Shown: positions 1-7,598, counted from the stretch's first letter. The stretch: DNA of 13,152 nucleotides from an uncultured Polyangiaceae bacterium (GCA_938004815.1 CALKVR010000531.1:1-13152); one strand, 5' to 3'. Numbers and translations: made by a program. The notes: generated by a model not told the origin, from the sequence alone.

Positions 1-485
1 AGGCGCCAGGGTACAAGCCGTGGAGCGAGACGGTCGAGGTGCCGACGGGCGCGACGCGCACCGAGACGAACGTCCCGGCCCTCGAGAAGGCGCCCGAGCC
101 GGTGAAGCCGCCCGATACGACGCCGCAGGCGGGGCTCACGCTCGGGGACATCATGAAGATCAGCGGGCTCGCCGTCGGCGGCACCGGCATCCTGAGCATC
201 TGTGTCGGCGCCGGCTTCGGCATCCACGCGATCGTCAGCTACAACGAGGCGCTCGACACCTGCGAGGGCGGCGACACCGAGGCGTGCACGCCGCGCGGCG
301 TTCGCCTGCAGCGCAACGCGAGCACGTCGGCGCTCGTTTCGACGGTGACCTTCTCCATCGGTGGCGCGCTTCTCGCAGGCGGCGCCCTCATGTTCTTCCT
401 CGCGCCCGAGGACGAGCCGCCGCCGGTGGGTTTCATGATCGACCCGCGTGGGGGAGCTTTCTTCACCTTCGGAGGTGCCTTATGA
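1..485 (+). CDS. PEGA-domain membrane protein, C-terminal part (5' end outside window)
   Basis: The frame is open from the first base of the window, so the true start lies upstream; the GTG at 39 is not a credible start because the PGYKPWSETVEV stretch before it reads as the last strands of a PEGA-type surface repeat. After a Pro-rich linker come two hydrophobic segments (about bases 150-240 and 325-410). Between them is a short polar loop with a Cys pair (CEGGDTEAC), followed by a short tail ending FFTFGGAL. In myxobacteria this tail arrangement is common at the end of TPR/PEGA proteins encoded near Ser/Thr kinases; that comparison is from memory. The stop overlaps the next start as ATGA, so the two genes are almost certainly co-transcribed and translationally coupled. 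Molecular role is unknown; an envelope scaffold or sensor is inference. Confidence 0.75.
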   Translation, partial: APGYKPWSETVEVPTGATRTETNVPALEKAPEPVKPPDTTPQAGLTLGDIMKISGLAVGGTGILSICVGAGFGIHAIVSYNEALDTCEGGDTEACTPRGVRLQRNASTSALVSTVTFSIGGALLAGGALMFFLAPEDEPPPVGFMIDPRGGAFFTFGGAL

Positions 486-1558
486 CGATTGCAGACACCG
501 GACGTCGCTGGCCTCTGGGAACGGGGCGGCGGGCACACGGCATCGCCGCGCTGTCGTTTGTGGCGCTCGGCGCCATCGCGTGCGACGCGATCATCGGCAT
601 CGAGGATCTGCACTCGAACCCCAACGGGCCCGACCCCGACCCGGTGCAGTGTCAGGTCCCGACCGACTGCCCGAACGCGGGCAACTCGTGCTTTCTCCGC
701 TCGTGCGAGGGCGGGACGTGCAACGTGTCCGAGGCGCCGGCCGGCACCGAGGTCGCCTCCCAGGTCGACGGCGACTGCCAGATCGTGCTCTGCAACGCCG
801 AGGGCATCGCGGAGGGGACGGCGGATCCGACCGACATCTCGCCCGACGGTCGCGAATGCACCGATGACCTCTGCGGCCCCGACGGCGCGCGGAACACGCC
901 CGCGGCCCCGGGCACGGCGTGCAGCGTCGGCGTGTGCGACGGCGCGGGCGAGTGCGTGCAGTGCGTCGGCGCGGCCCAGTGCCCCGGACAGATCTGCGTG
1001 ATGAACGTGTGCGTCCCCGCGACGTGCGGAGACATGATCAAGAACGGCACCGAGACCGACCAGGACTGCGGTGGCATGTGCCCGCCCTGTGGCGTAGGCA
1101 AAGACTGTCTGCAGCCGAGCGACTGCACGAGCAAGGTCTGCCAAGGCGGCACGTGCCAGCCACCGTCTTGCGACGACGGCGTCAAGAACGCGCAAGAGAC
1201 CGACGTCGACTGCGGCGGTGGCGGCCCCGAGCCGTGCCCCCGGTGTGAAGATCTCTTGCACTGCGCGATGCCGAGCGACTGCCAGAGCGGCGTCTGCCAG
1301 TGCGAGGGGCAAAATTGCCAACCGATCTGTCAGGTTCCGACGTGCACCGACGGCATCAAGAACGGCACCGAGGTCCAGCCCGACTGCCAGGGCGGGTGCG
1401 TCGGCACCTGCGACCCCGGTGAGGAGTGCGAGGGCCCGGCCGATTGCGGATCGAGCGTGTGCGAGGGGGGCGTCTGCCACGACTGCACCGACATGATCCA
1501 GAATGTCCTCGAGACCGGCATCGACTGCGGTGGGCCCGTCTGCCCCGCTTGCGGGTAG
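482..1558 (+). CDS. Cys-rich repeat lipoprotein, function unknown
   Basis: 358 residues. The ATG at 482 is chosen because it overlaps the previous stop and begins a basic N-region followed by a hydrophobic core (about residues 20-33) ending LGAIAC, so Cys34 is the likely lipidated residue (the -3 Ala is a weak lipobox position). Just after it comes IIGIEDL, a motif I associate with myxobacterial lipoproteins. Residues 57-177 are Cys-rich with irregular spacing. Residues 182-357 hold four copies of a motif of the form C-x-D-x-x-K/Q-N-x(2)-E-T-x(2)-DCGG-x-C-P-x-C, separated by segments of the form G-x(2)-C-x(4)-DC-x-S-x-VC. I count 47 cysteines, leaving 46 after lipidation, which is compatible with full disulfide pairing. 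No catalytic motif is seen. The protein is probably exported, rigid and disulfide-stabilised. It converges on the sixA-like gene with 9 bases between the stops. Confidence 0.8.
   Translation: MTIADTGRRWPLGTGRRAHGIAALSFVALGAIACDAIIGIEDLHSNPNGPDPDPVQCQVPTDCPNAGNSCFLRSCEGGTCNVSEAPAGTEVASQVDGDCQIVLCNAEGIAEGTADPTDISPDGRECTDDLCGPDGARNTPAAPGTACSVGVCDGAGECVQCVGAAQCPGQICVMNVCVPATCGDMIKNGTETDQDCGGMCPPCGVGKDCLQPSDCTSKVCQGGTCQPPSCDDGVKNAQETDVDCGGGGPEPCPRCEDLLHCAMPSDCQSGVCQCEGQNCQPICQVPTCTDGIKNGTEVQPDCQGGCVGTCDPGEECEGPADCGSSVCEGGVCHDCTDMIQNVLETGIDCGGPVCPACG
1025..1552 (+). repeat. Four degenerate Cys-rich protein repeats
   Basis: Four copies begin at residues 182, 230, 288 and 335 of the lipoprotein, a period of about 47-58 residues. 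Key shared positions are the first Cys, then Asp, Lys/Gln-Asn, Glu-Thr/Val, Asp-Cys-Gly/Gln-Gly and a closing C-P-x-C or a variant. Copy 3 is the most divergent (QPDCQGGC replaces the TDxDCGG form). The protein ends one residue after copy 4, without the inter-repeat segment that follows the other copies. The repeats are diverged at DNA level, so they look like old duplications and not recent slippage. Confidence 0.75.
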
Positions 1559-1567
1559 AGAGCGGGC

Positions 1568-2050
1568 TCAGCCTGCGGTGATGATCGTCACGAGGCGCAT
1601 CGTCTTGCCGGGCGCGATCGCTTCGCTGAACGTCGCCTCGTCGGACTCGAGCACGGCGGCGTGGCTGGTCTTGAGCTCGACGTGGGTGGCCGAGAGTTGC
1701 GAGACCATCGACTCCCAGCCGGGGTTGTGGCCCAGGACGAGCACGGTCTCGACGTCGGCGGGGACGGCGGCGAGGGCCTCGCGGACTTCGGCGATGCCGG
1801 CGTGATAGAGGGCTCGCGTGAAGCGGACGGCGGCGCCGGGCCAGTGGGCCTTGGCCTGCTCGAACGTCTCGGTGGTGCGCTTGCTGTCGCTCGAGACGAC
1901 GAGGGCGGGAGCGAAGCCGCGCGCGGCGATCTCGGCCGCGACCAATGGCGCCTCGCGCCGACCCCGCTCGTTGAGCGGGCGCTCGTGGTCGGACGACGCG
2001 CCGGCGTCCCAGTCGCTCTTCGCGTGGCGCATGACGACGAGGCGCTTCAT
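1568..2050 (-). CDS. sixA: SixA-type phosphohistidine phosphatase (histidine phosphatase superfamily)
   Basis: 160 residues from the ATG at 2050, which gives the family's usual N-terminus MKRLVVMRHAKSDW. Upstream GTG codons would extend into the preceding gene. Residues 8-11 are the RHxK version of the RHG motif, with His9 the expected phospho-acceptor; LNERG at 26-30, Arg58 in SSDSKRTTET and His108 in GHNPGW complete the expected active-site set. SixA proteins remove phosphate from phosphohistidine (in E. coli, on HPt domains or the nitrogen phosphotransferase protein NPr); the substrate here cannot be told. Cytoplasmic, with no signal peptide. It is last in a six-gene minus-strand run, 19 bases after the lipoprotein gene. 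No clear Shine-Dalgarno is seen, so translation may depend on coupling. Confidence 0.9.
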   Translation of the reverse strand: MKRLVVMRHAKSDWDAGASSDHERPLNERGRREAPLVAAEIAARGFAPALVVSSDSKRTTETFEQAKAHWPGAAVRFTRALYHAGIAEVREALAAVPADVETVLVLGHNPGWESMVSQLSATHVELKTSHAAVLESDEATFSEAIAPGKTMRLVTIITAG

Positions 2051-2069
2051 GTGCTGGACCGCCCCGGCA

Positions 2070-3161
2070 TCAGGGGCCGCCACCGCCGCCGCCCGCGCCC
2101 ATGAAGCAGTCCGGCATGTTCTCTTGCTGCTGCGGGTTGTCGAAGCTCCCTGCGTCGCAGACGAAGGTGCTGCACGCGATGCCGTCGTCGATGGCCGGCA
2201 TCGGCGTCGCGACCGGCACGGCCGCGCCGTCGACGTCGGTGCACGTGTCGAGCGTGCAGAGCAGGTCGTCGACGGGCGCGCGCGTCGCCTCGACCGTGAC
2301 GTCGTCGATCGACCAGCCCCCGACGCTCTGGGCGCTGCCGTTCTTGACGAAGCCGAACCGGATGACGGGGTCGACCCCGGCCCCGACCGCGTCGCGCACG
2401 GCGGAGGTGATGTCGATGCGCACCTCGAACCAGCCGACGCCGCGAGGAGGAGCGTCGATGATCTTGGACGTGCTCGACCAGACCTCGACGAACGTCGTCG
2501 CGGTGTCGCTCACCTCGACGTTCGTCGTCATCACCGGCGCGGCGTCGGCGTTGAGCCAACGCCAGAAACGGAGCGTGTAGAAGTCGGTGTTCGGATCGCT
2601 GCCGGTGAGCACGATCGCCGGCGACGTCAGGTACTCCGACGTACCTCCGGTGGGCGCGACGAGGTCGCCGATCACGGTGCCGGCGACGCCGTTGTCGTCG
2701 GACGCGGAGTGATCGGTCGCGGGGTCGTCGCCGCCGTCCAGCGCACCCGCGCTCGCGGCGGCGGGCCCGATCTGCCACTGCCCCGTGAGCGCCCACATCT
2801 GCATGTTGTCGGTGAACTGGTCGCTGAAAAGCACGAAGCCTGGCGGGTTCGTCACCGTGCCCTGGCTGCAGAGATCGTAGGTGCACGCGTTGCCGTCGTC
2901 GGCGATCGACGTGTTTCGACACATCAAGTTCACGCACGAGTCGGCGGTGCAGTCGTCCTCGTCGTCGCAGTCGGTCGCGTCGGCGCAAGGTAGCCCTACG
3001 CCGCCCTCACCACCCGTGCCTGCGCCGGTGCTCTGCCCGGGCGGGATGTCGTTGACACCGGTCTTGTCCTCGGTGCCGTCCGGATCGTTGTCCACGTTGC
3101 AGGCGAACGGGATGAGCCAGACGAGGCCGAGCAGGGACCAAGCAAAGCGACTTCGCAGCAT
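2070..3161 (-). CDS. Putative lipoprotein with jelly-roll (choice-of-anchor J/MAM-like) domain and Cys-rich flanks
   Basis: 363 residues from ATG 3161. The N-terminus (basic, then a hydrophobic stretch to LIPFAC) suggests export and perhaps lipidation at Cys21, although Pro at -3 is unusual for a lipobox. A Gly/Thr-rich linker (about 25-57) leads to a Cys-rich block (59-98, with DCDDEDDCTADSC). Residues about 107-292 look like a beta-sandwich: LFSDQF near the start, LRFWRWLNAD in the middle, then WFEVRIDIT and IRFGF, and the closing GGWSIDDVTVE typical of choice-of-anchor J or MAM-like domains. A second Cys block (302-335) and a Gly-rich tail ending GGGGGGP follow. No protease motif is seen, so a carbohydrate- or surface-binding role is only inference. 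It follows malQ by 58 bases but has its own likely -10 element. Confidence 0.75.
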   Translation of the reverse strand: MLRSRFAWSLLGLVWLIPFACNVDNDPDGTEDKTGVNDIPPGQSTGAGTGGEGGVGLPCADATDCDDEDDCTADSCVNLMCRNTSIADDGNACTYDLCSQGTVTNPPGFVLFSDQFTDNMQMWALTGQWQIGPAAASAGALDGGDDPATDHSASDDNGVAGTVIGDLVAPTGGTSEYLTSPAIVLTGSDPNTDFYTLRFWRWLNADAAPVMTTNVEVSDTATTFVEVWSSTSKIIDAPPRGVGWFEVRIDITSAVRDAVGAGVDPVIRFGFVKNGSAQSVGGWSIDDVTVEATRAPVDDLLCTLDTCTDVDGAAVPVATPMPAIDDGIACSTFVCDAGSFDNPQQQENMPDCFMGAGGGGGGP

Positions 3162-3167
3162 CGAGCC

Positions 3168-3176
3168 AGGTTATCA
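3168..3176 (-). promoter_or_regulatory. Extended -10 element, 6 bases before the lipoprotein start
   Basis: Read on the minus strand the element is TGATAACCT, that is TG-n-TAnnnT, ending 6 bases before the ATG at 3161. There is no Shine-Dalgarno in the gap. This spacing would put the transcript start at or next to the A of the ATG. No -35 TTGACA-like hexamer was recognised upstream. Confidence 0.4.
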
Positions 3177-3188
3177 GCCCCCGGGGGC
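3177..3188. repeat. 12-base GC palindrome in the malQ-lipoprotein gap
   Basis: The sequence GCCCCCGGGGGC is a perfect palindrome lying directly upstream of the extended -10 of the lipoprotein gene and about 30 bases after the malQ stop. Its half CGGGGGCC recurs directly at 3203-3210. It could be an operator, a T-less attenuator or RNA-stabilising hairpin, or chance in GC-rich DNA. Confidence 0.35.
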
Positions 3189-3219
3189 CCTCCGCCAACT
3201 CTCGGGGGCCGGCGAGGTA

Positions 3220-4773
3220 CTACGGCGAGACGGCGCGTCCGTAGAGGCGGCAGACGTCGGCGACCCGCGCGGCGAGCGCGTCGTCGAGCTGCCCGGGGAG
3301 CACCCGGAACGACCAGTTGCCCCCGGCGATCCCGGGGCGGTTCATGCGGGCTTCGCGCCCGAGGCCGAGGATGTCTTGGATGGGGACGATCGTGGTCTGG
3401 GCGTGGCTCTGGAGCGCCGCCCGCACCATGCCCCACGCGAGCTCGCGCGGTGGCAGCGAGGGGTCGAGGGCGAGGTAGCGCAGAGCGAAATCACGATCGG
3501 CTTGCCAGCTCGCGCGCGCGGCCTCGGAGGCGTCGTCGGGGGCCGAGCCGATCCAGCCGGCGGTGGTGTCGTTGTCGTGCGTGCCCGTGTAGACGATGCT
3601 GCGCACCGGGAAGCGATGGGGACGGCTCCCCTCGGACGCGGGGCCGGGAGTGAACGAGAACTGCATGACGCTCATCCCGGGCAGACGGAAACGATCGCGC
3701 AGGGCGCGCACCTCGTCGGTCACGATGCCGAGATCTTCTGCGACCAGCTGCACGGGCCCGAGGGCGCGGAACACGGCCTCGAAGAGCCGATCGCCCGGGG
3801 CCGGGTGGAACGCGCCGTTCTTGGCGCTCGTCTCGGAGCGGGCGACGGCCCAATAGCGCGAGAAGCCGATGAAGTGGTCGAGGCGAACGGCGTCGAAGGC
3901 GCGGAACTGGTGCTCGAGTCGGGCGATCCAGAACCCGAAGCCGTGCTTCTCGAGGTAGCCCCAATCGTAGAGCGGGTTGCCCCAGAGCTGGCCGTCGTCG
4001 CTGAACGCGTCGGGCGGTACACCGGCGACGAAGGCCGGATCGCCGCCGGGGCCCATCTGAAAGTTCTCGGGGTGGGCCCAGACCTCGGCGGAGTCGCGCG
4101 CGACGTAGATAGGGGCGTCGCCCATGAGCGCGACTCGCTTGTCGTGCGCGTAGTCGGTGAGCGCGGTGAGGTCGGCCCAGAAGCGCGACTGAATGAACTT
4201 CTCGAGGGTGATCTCGTCGAGGTGGGCCTCGGCAAAGGCGTCGAGCGCCGCCCGATCGCGCCGGCGCAGGCCCTCGGGCCACTCGAAGAACGGCTTGTCA
4301 CCGAGGACACGCTTGATGGCCGCGAAGGCGGCGTAGTCGTCGAGCCAGTACGCGAAGCGGGCCTCGAACGCGGCGAGCTTGTCGCGCTCGGCGGCGCTGG
4401 CCCGGGCGCGGTCGAACGCGCGCCGCAGGGCCGGGCGCCGGCGTGCGTCCGAAGCGGCGAAGTCGCATCGAGCGGCGGGGCTGGCGGCCGTGAACGCGGG
4501 GTCGTCGGCGCCGAGGAGGCCGTCGTCGCGCAAGCGCTCGAGGCTCACGAGCGCGTCGCTGCCGGCGAACACGCTCGTGGACGCGTAGGGCGAGTGGCCG
4601 TGCCCGACGGGGCAGAGCGGTAGCATCTGCCACCAGCGCACGCCGCTCGCAGCCAAGAAGTCCACGAACGCGTGCGCCGCGGGGCCGAGGTCTCCGCTCT
4701 CGAACGGCCCGGGCAGGGACGTCGGATGCAGGAGGATCCCCGCCCCGCGCTCGTCGAGGCGAAACCGGTTCAC
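3220..4773 (-). CDS. malQ: 4-alpha-glucanotransferase (amylomaltase, GH77)
   Basis: 517 residues, close to the compact bacterial amylomaltase length. It transfers alpha-1,4-glucan segments between maltodextrins, releasing glucose, in cytoplasmic maltodextrin and glycogen metabolism. The N-terminus has the family hallmark GILLHPTSLPGPFESGDLGP (residues 12-31). The GH77 catalytic residues are visible: nucleophile Asp299 in VRLDHFIGF, acid/base Glu346 in AEDLG and the third carboxylate Asp400 in GTHDNDT. GDAPIYVARDSAEVWAHP (218-235) is another conserved block. No signal peptide. It starts at a GTG that directly follows the TAA of the upstream outer-membrane-type gene with zero bases between, so it is probably translated by termination-reinitiation. 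No glycogen or maltose genes are adjacent. Confidence 0.96.
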   Translation of the reverse strand: MNRFRLDERGAGILLHPTSLPGPFESGDLGPAAHAFVDFLAASGVRWWQMLPLCPVGHGHSPYASTSVFAGSDALVSLERLRDDGLLGADDPAFTAASPAARCDFAASDARRRPALRRAFDRARASAAERDKLAAFEARFAYWLDDYAAFAAIKRVLGDKPFFEWPEGLRRRDRAALDAFAEAHLDEITLEKFIQSRFWADLTALTDYAHDKRVALMGDAPIYVARDSAEVWAHPENFQMGPGGDPAFVAGVPPDAFSDDGQLWGNPLYDWGYLEKHGFGFWIARLEHQFRAFDAVRLDHFIGFSRYWAVARSETSAKNGAFHPAPGDRLFEAVFRALGPVQLVAEDLGIVTDEVRALRDRFRLPGMSVMQFSFTPGPASEGSRPHRFPVRSIVYTGTHDNDTTAGWIGSAPDDASEAARASWQADRDFALRYLALDPSLPPRELAWGMVRAALQSHAQTTIVPIQDILGLGREARMNRPGIAGGNWSFRVLPGQLDDALAARVADVCRLYGRAVSP

Positions 4774-5328
4774 TTAGATGTCGAAGCCGCCGTAGAAAAA
4801 GAGCCGGTACTGCGCGTCGACGGCGCCGATGTACCGGTTGTTGCCGAGGTAGAGCGGGATGCTGATCGGCTCTGCCCCGATGTGCGCGTGCTCGACGAGC
4901 TGGTACTTGATCCCGAACTCCGGTTGGAGCGCGAACCCGAGGGCGGCGTCGCCCCGGTTCGGCGCCTGGATCGCGAGCCCGGCGTTGATCTTGGGGTAGA
5001 GGTAGAGCGCCTTGACCGGCAGCTCGATGTCGTACTGAAACGTCGCGGTGAGGTTGATCGTCGTCAGCCCGTCCGAGAACTGAAACTGCGGGTTGAAGCC
5101 CAGGTACGCGTCGTTCCCGCGGTCGAGCGCGCCCGCGATCTCCAGCTCCATCGCGAACTGCGTGGGGATGTCGTCGAGCCGGATGGCGGGGCCGATCTTC
5201 AGGTTGCCCATGAAGGGGCCGGCCTTTTCTTCACCGATTGCGAAGGCCGTCGACTCGAGCGCGTGGAGCGTCGAAGCGGCGGCCAGCGTGGCGACAGCGA
5301 GCCGTAACAGCGTCTTGGGGGTACGCAT
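4774..5328 (-). CDS. Small outer-membrane-type beta-barrel protein, function unknown
   Basis: 184 residues from ATG 5328; the longer open frame upstream would run into the prolyl oligopeptidase gene and lacks a leader. Residues 1-30 form a clear Sec signal (MRTPK, hydrophobic Leu/Ala core, cleavage after AFA). The mature part shows alternating amphipathic stretches typical of barrel strands: GNLKIGPAIRL, MELEIAGAL, INLTATFQYDIEL, LYLYPKINAGLAI, LGFALQPEFGIKYQL and YIGAVDAQYRLFFYGGF. About eight strands seem possible. It ends in Ile and not the usual Phe/Tyr. The family is not recognised. Its stop abuts the malQ start, the tightest junction in the run, so the two products are likely made together; a maltodextrin link is inference only. 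Confidence 0.7.
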   Translation of the reverse strand: MRTPKTLLRLAVATLAAASTLHALESTAFAIGEEKAGPFMGNLKIGPAIRLDDIPTQFAMELEIAGALDRGNDAYLGFNPQFQFSDGLTTINLTATFQYDIELPVKALYLYPKINAGLAIQAPNRGDAALGFALQPEFGIKYQLVEHAHIGAEPISIPLYLGNNRYIGAVDAQYRLFFYGGFDI

Positions 5329-5335
5329 GCTCGGG

Positions 5336-5341
5336 AGGGTA
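5336..5341 (-). promoter_or_regulatory. -10-like hexamer 7 bases before the outer-membrane-type gene
   Basis: On the minus strand TACCCT (TAnnnT form) ends 7 bases before the ATG at 5328. The 34-base gap to the previous gene contains no AGGAGG-like Shine-Dalgarno. This is consistent with a leaderless internal promoter in the minus-strand run. Confidence 0.35.
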
Positions 5342-5362
5342 CCGCGGCCGGCGGGCCCAGGC

Positions 5363-7549
5363 CTACTTGTTCGACGTCGCCCAGAGCGCAAAAGCCAAAC
5401 GATCCGTGCTTTTCTCGACTTCACTCTTGCGGAGGTCGGCGCCGCCGTGGCCCGCGTTGCGCTCGACGCGCAAGAGCGCAGGCCCACCGGTCGACGCGTC
5501 CTGTATCGCGGCAGAGAACTTCCGAGCGTGCATCGGGTCGACGCGGTCGTCGCTGTCGGCCGCGAGCATCAGCATCGGGGGGTACTTCGTGCCCGAGACC
5601 ACGCGGTGGTACGGCGAATACGCGAACAGCGCCGCGAACTGAGCCGGGTCCTCGGCCGAGCCGTACTCGCTCGTCCACGTCTTGCCCGACCCGAACTTGT
5701 GGTAGCGGACCATGTCGAGGAGGGGGACGCCGCAGACGACGCCGGCGTAGAGGTCGGGCCGCTGGGTCATGGCGGCGCCGACGAGGAGCCCGCCGTTGGA
5801 GCCGCCGCTGATCACGAGGCGCTTGGGGCTCGTGTACTTCTCTTTGATCAGGAACTCGGCCGCCGCGATGAAGTCGTCGAACACGTTCTGCTTCTGGAGC
5901 AGCATGCCCGCCTTGTGCCAGGCCTCGCCGTACTCGCCGCCCCCGCGCAGGTTCGGGACGGCGAACGAGCCGCCGCGCTCGAGCCACGGGTAGACCGTCG
6001 ACCAAAAGAACGGTGACTCGATCGACTGAAACCCGCCGTAGCCGTAGAGGTACATGCGCCCGTCGCCGTCTTTCGGCGCGCCCTTGGGCCGCACGATGAA
6101 CATCGTTATCGGGGTTTTGTCCTTCGACGGGTAGGTGACTTGCTCGACCTCGAACTTCGCGGGGTCGACCGGCACCTTGACCTTGGAGTAGACCTTCGTC
6201 GCGCCGGTCTTGACCGACAGCTCGTGGACCTCGAGGGGCGTCGTGAACGACTCGAAGGTGAAGTACGCCTCGTCGTCGTCGGGGTGACCCCCCGGCCCGC
6301 CGACCGAGCCGATGGTGGGCAGGGCGACCTTCTTGAACGGCTTGCCGTCGAGCTCGCGCAGCTCGAGGCGGCTCGCGGCCTTGTGCAGGTAGGTGAGGGC
6401 GAGCTTGCCGCCGATGACCTCGAAATTCTGGAGCGTCGCCTCCGGGTCTTCTTTCACGACTTCGACCCACTGATCGCGCGCTGGCTTGGTCGGGTCGATG
6501 CGGTAGATCTTGGAACGCGGGGCGCCGTCGTCCGTCATCACGTAGAGCGATCCCTTGTAGCCCGTGGCGCTGTAGTGCGCCTTGGCGTCGGTCGAGAGGG
6601 CGACGAGGGGGTCGGTCATCTTGCCGCCGGACCGGAAGTACAGCTCGTTCCCCGTCCAGCCGTGGTCGATCGACAAGAAGAAGAACTGTCCGTCGCGCGT
6701 GACCCAACCCGAGACGAACTTGGAGGCGTCGTTGGTGCGCTGGCGGACGACGGTGTCCTTCTTCGGGTCGGAGCCGAGCGTGTGGTACCGAACCTCGGCG
6801 TAGCCCGGGCGATCGGCGACGTTGATCGATTTGTCGATTGGCAGCCACGTGTAGAAGAAGCCGTCGTTCTTGACCGACCAGGACGGGTACGCGTACTTCG
6901 CGCCGTCGATGACATCGACCTCGCTCTTCTTCATCGTGTCGACGTCCATGACGTAGAGCGTCGCTTCGTCGGAGTTGTTCTTCTTCACCGAGTACGCGAC
7001 CTTCTTGCCGTCGTGGCTCGCCGACCACGTGCCGAGCGAGACGCTGCCGTCGGTGGACCAGCCGTTCGGGTCGAAGAGCACGCGCTCTTTGCCGGCCTTG
7101 CCGTCCCTCACGTAGACGATGGCCTTTTCTTTGTCGGCGTGGCGGCGCGAGTAGAAGTAGCGGTTCTTGCGCTTGGCGGGCGCGTAGAGCGCGTCGATGT
7201 AAACGAGCTCCTTCAGGCGGGCGGCGATCGCGTCTCGCTCGGCCATCTTGCCGAGCTCGGCGCGCGCGAGCTTGTCCTGGGCGTCGAGCCAAGCGACCAC
7301 CTCGGGCGCCTTTTCGTCCTCGAGCCACCGGTAGGGGTCGGGCACCTTGGTCCCGTGGAGGACATCGGTGATGGAGGGATCGGGGCGGTTGTCGGGGTAG
7401 GGGAGCGCGCGTTTGAGTTGGTTCACGGGGTCGGTCCCGGCGGTGTTGATGCTGCTCGCGGATGGCCTGGTCGGCGCGACGACGAGGTCGGGCGGGTCCG
7501 ACGAGCAAGCGGCCAGCGACGCGGTGACGAGCAGAACGAGGAGCCTCAC
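5363..7549 (-). CDS. Prolyl oligopeptidase family S9A serine peptidase, predicted lipoprotein
   Basis: 728 residues from a GTG at 7549. This start gives a lipoprotein signal (RLLVLLVTASLAAC, probable lipid Cys), whereas the longer frame prepends low-complexity sequence antisense to the neighbour. Prolyl oligopeptidases cleave after proline in short peptides. The N-terminal family block YPDNRP and VPDPYRWLED is followed by a long propeller-like region (about 90-470) and the alpha/beta-hydrolase domain. The triad is visible: Ser584 in GGSNGG, Asp in DSDDRVDP (Asp667 or 668) and His701 in NAGHGG. GGFQSIESPFF and NLRGGGEYGEAWHKAG are conserved peptidase-domain blocks. Total length fits the family. 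Lipidation would place it in the periplasm or on the cell surface. It lies 49 bases after the DUF420 gene, with no obvious Shine-Dalgarno. Confidence 0.94.
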   Translation of the reverse strand: MRLLVLLVTASLAACSSDPPDLVVAPTRPSASSINTAGTDPVNQLKRALPYPDNRPDPSITDVLHGTKVPDPYRWLEDEKAPEVVAWLDAQDKLARAELGKMAERDAIAARLKELVYIDALYAPAKRKNRYFYSRRHADKEKAIVYVRDGKAGKERVLFDPNGWSTDGSVSLGTWSASHDGKKVAYSVKKNNSDEATLYVMDVDTMKKSEVDVIDGAKYAYPSWSVKNDGFFYTWLPIDKSINVADRPGYAEVRYHTLGSDPKKDTVVRQRTNDASKFVSGWVTRDGQFFFLSIDHGWTGNELYFRSGGKMTDPLVALSTDAKAHYSATGYKGSLYVMTDDGAPRSKIYRIDPTKPARDQWVEVVKEDPEATLQNFEVIGGKLALTYLHKAASRLELRELDGKPFKKVALPTIGSVGGPGGHPDDDEAYFTFESFTTPLEVHELSVKTGATKVYSKVKVPVDPAKFEVEQVTYPSKDKTPITMFIVRPKGAPKDGDGRMYLYGYGGFQSIESPFFWSTVYPWLERGGSFAVPNLRGGGEYGEAWHKAGMLLQKQNVFDDFIAAAEFLIKEKYTSPKRLVISGGSNGGLLVGAAMTQRPDLYAGVVCGVPLLDMVRYHKFGSGKTWTSEYGSAEDPAQFAALFAYSPYHRVVSGTKYPPMLMLAADSDDRVDPMHARKFSAAIQDASTGGPALLRVERNAGHGGADLRKSEVEKSTDRLAFALWATSNK

Positions 7550-7598
7550 GGGCTCGACTTTTTCAGGTCGACGTAGCGGTGGCAAGGCCCCAGGGCGC

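Noticed and set aside
20..481. Upstream extension of the Cys-rich lipoprotein frame
   Set aside because: Arg/His/Gly-rich sequence in the wrong frame of the PEGA-type gene; the ATG at 482 begins the real signal peptide.
239..1480. Long minus-strand open frame (413 residues) opposite the Cys-rich lipoprotein
   Set aside because: Ala/Arg-rich antisense shadow of G+C-rich coding DNA; the plus-strand frame has a signal peptide and regular Cys repeats.
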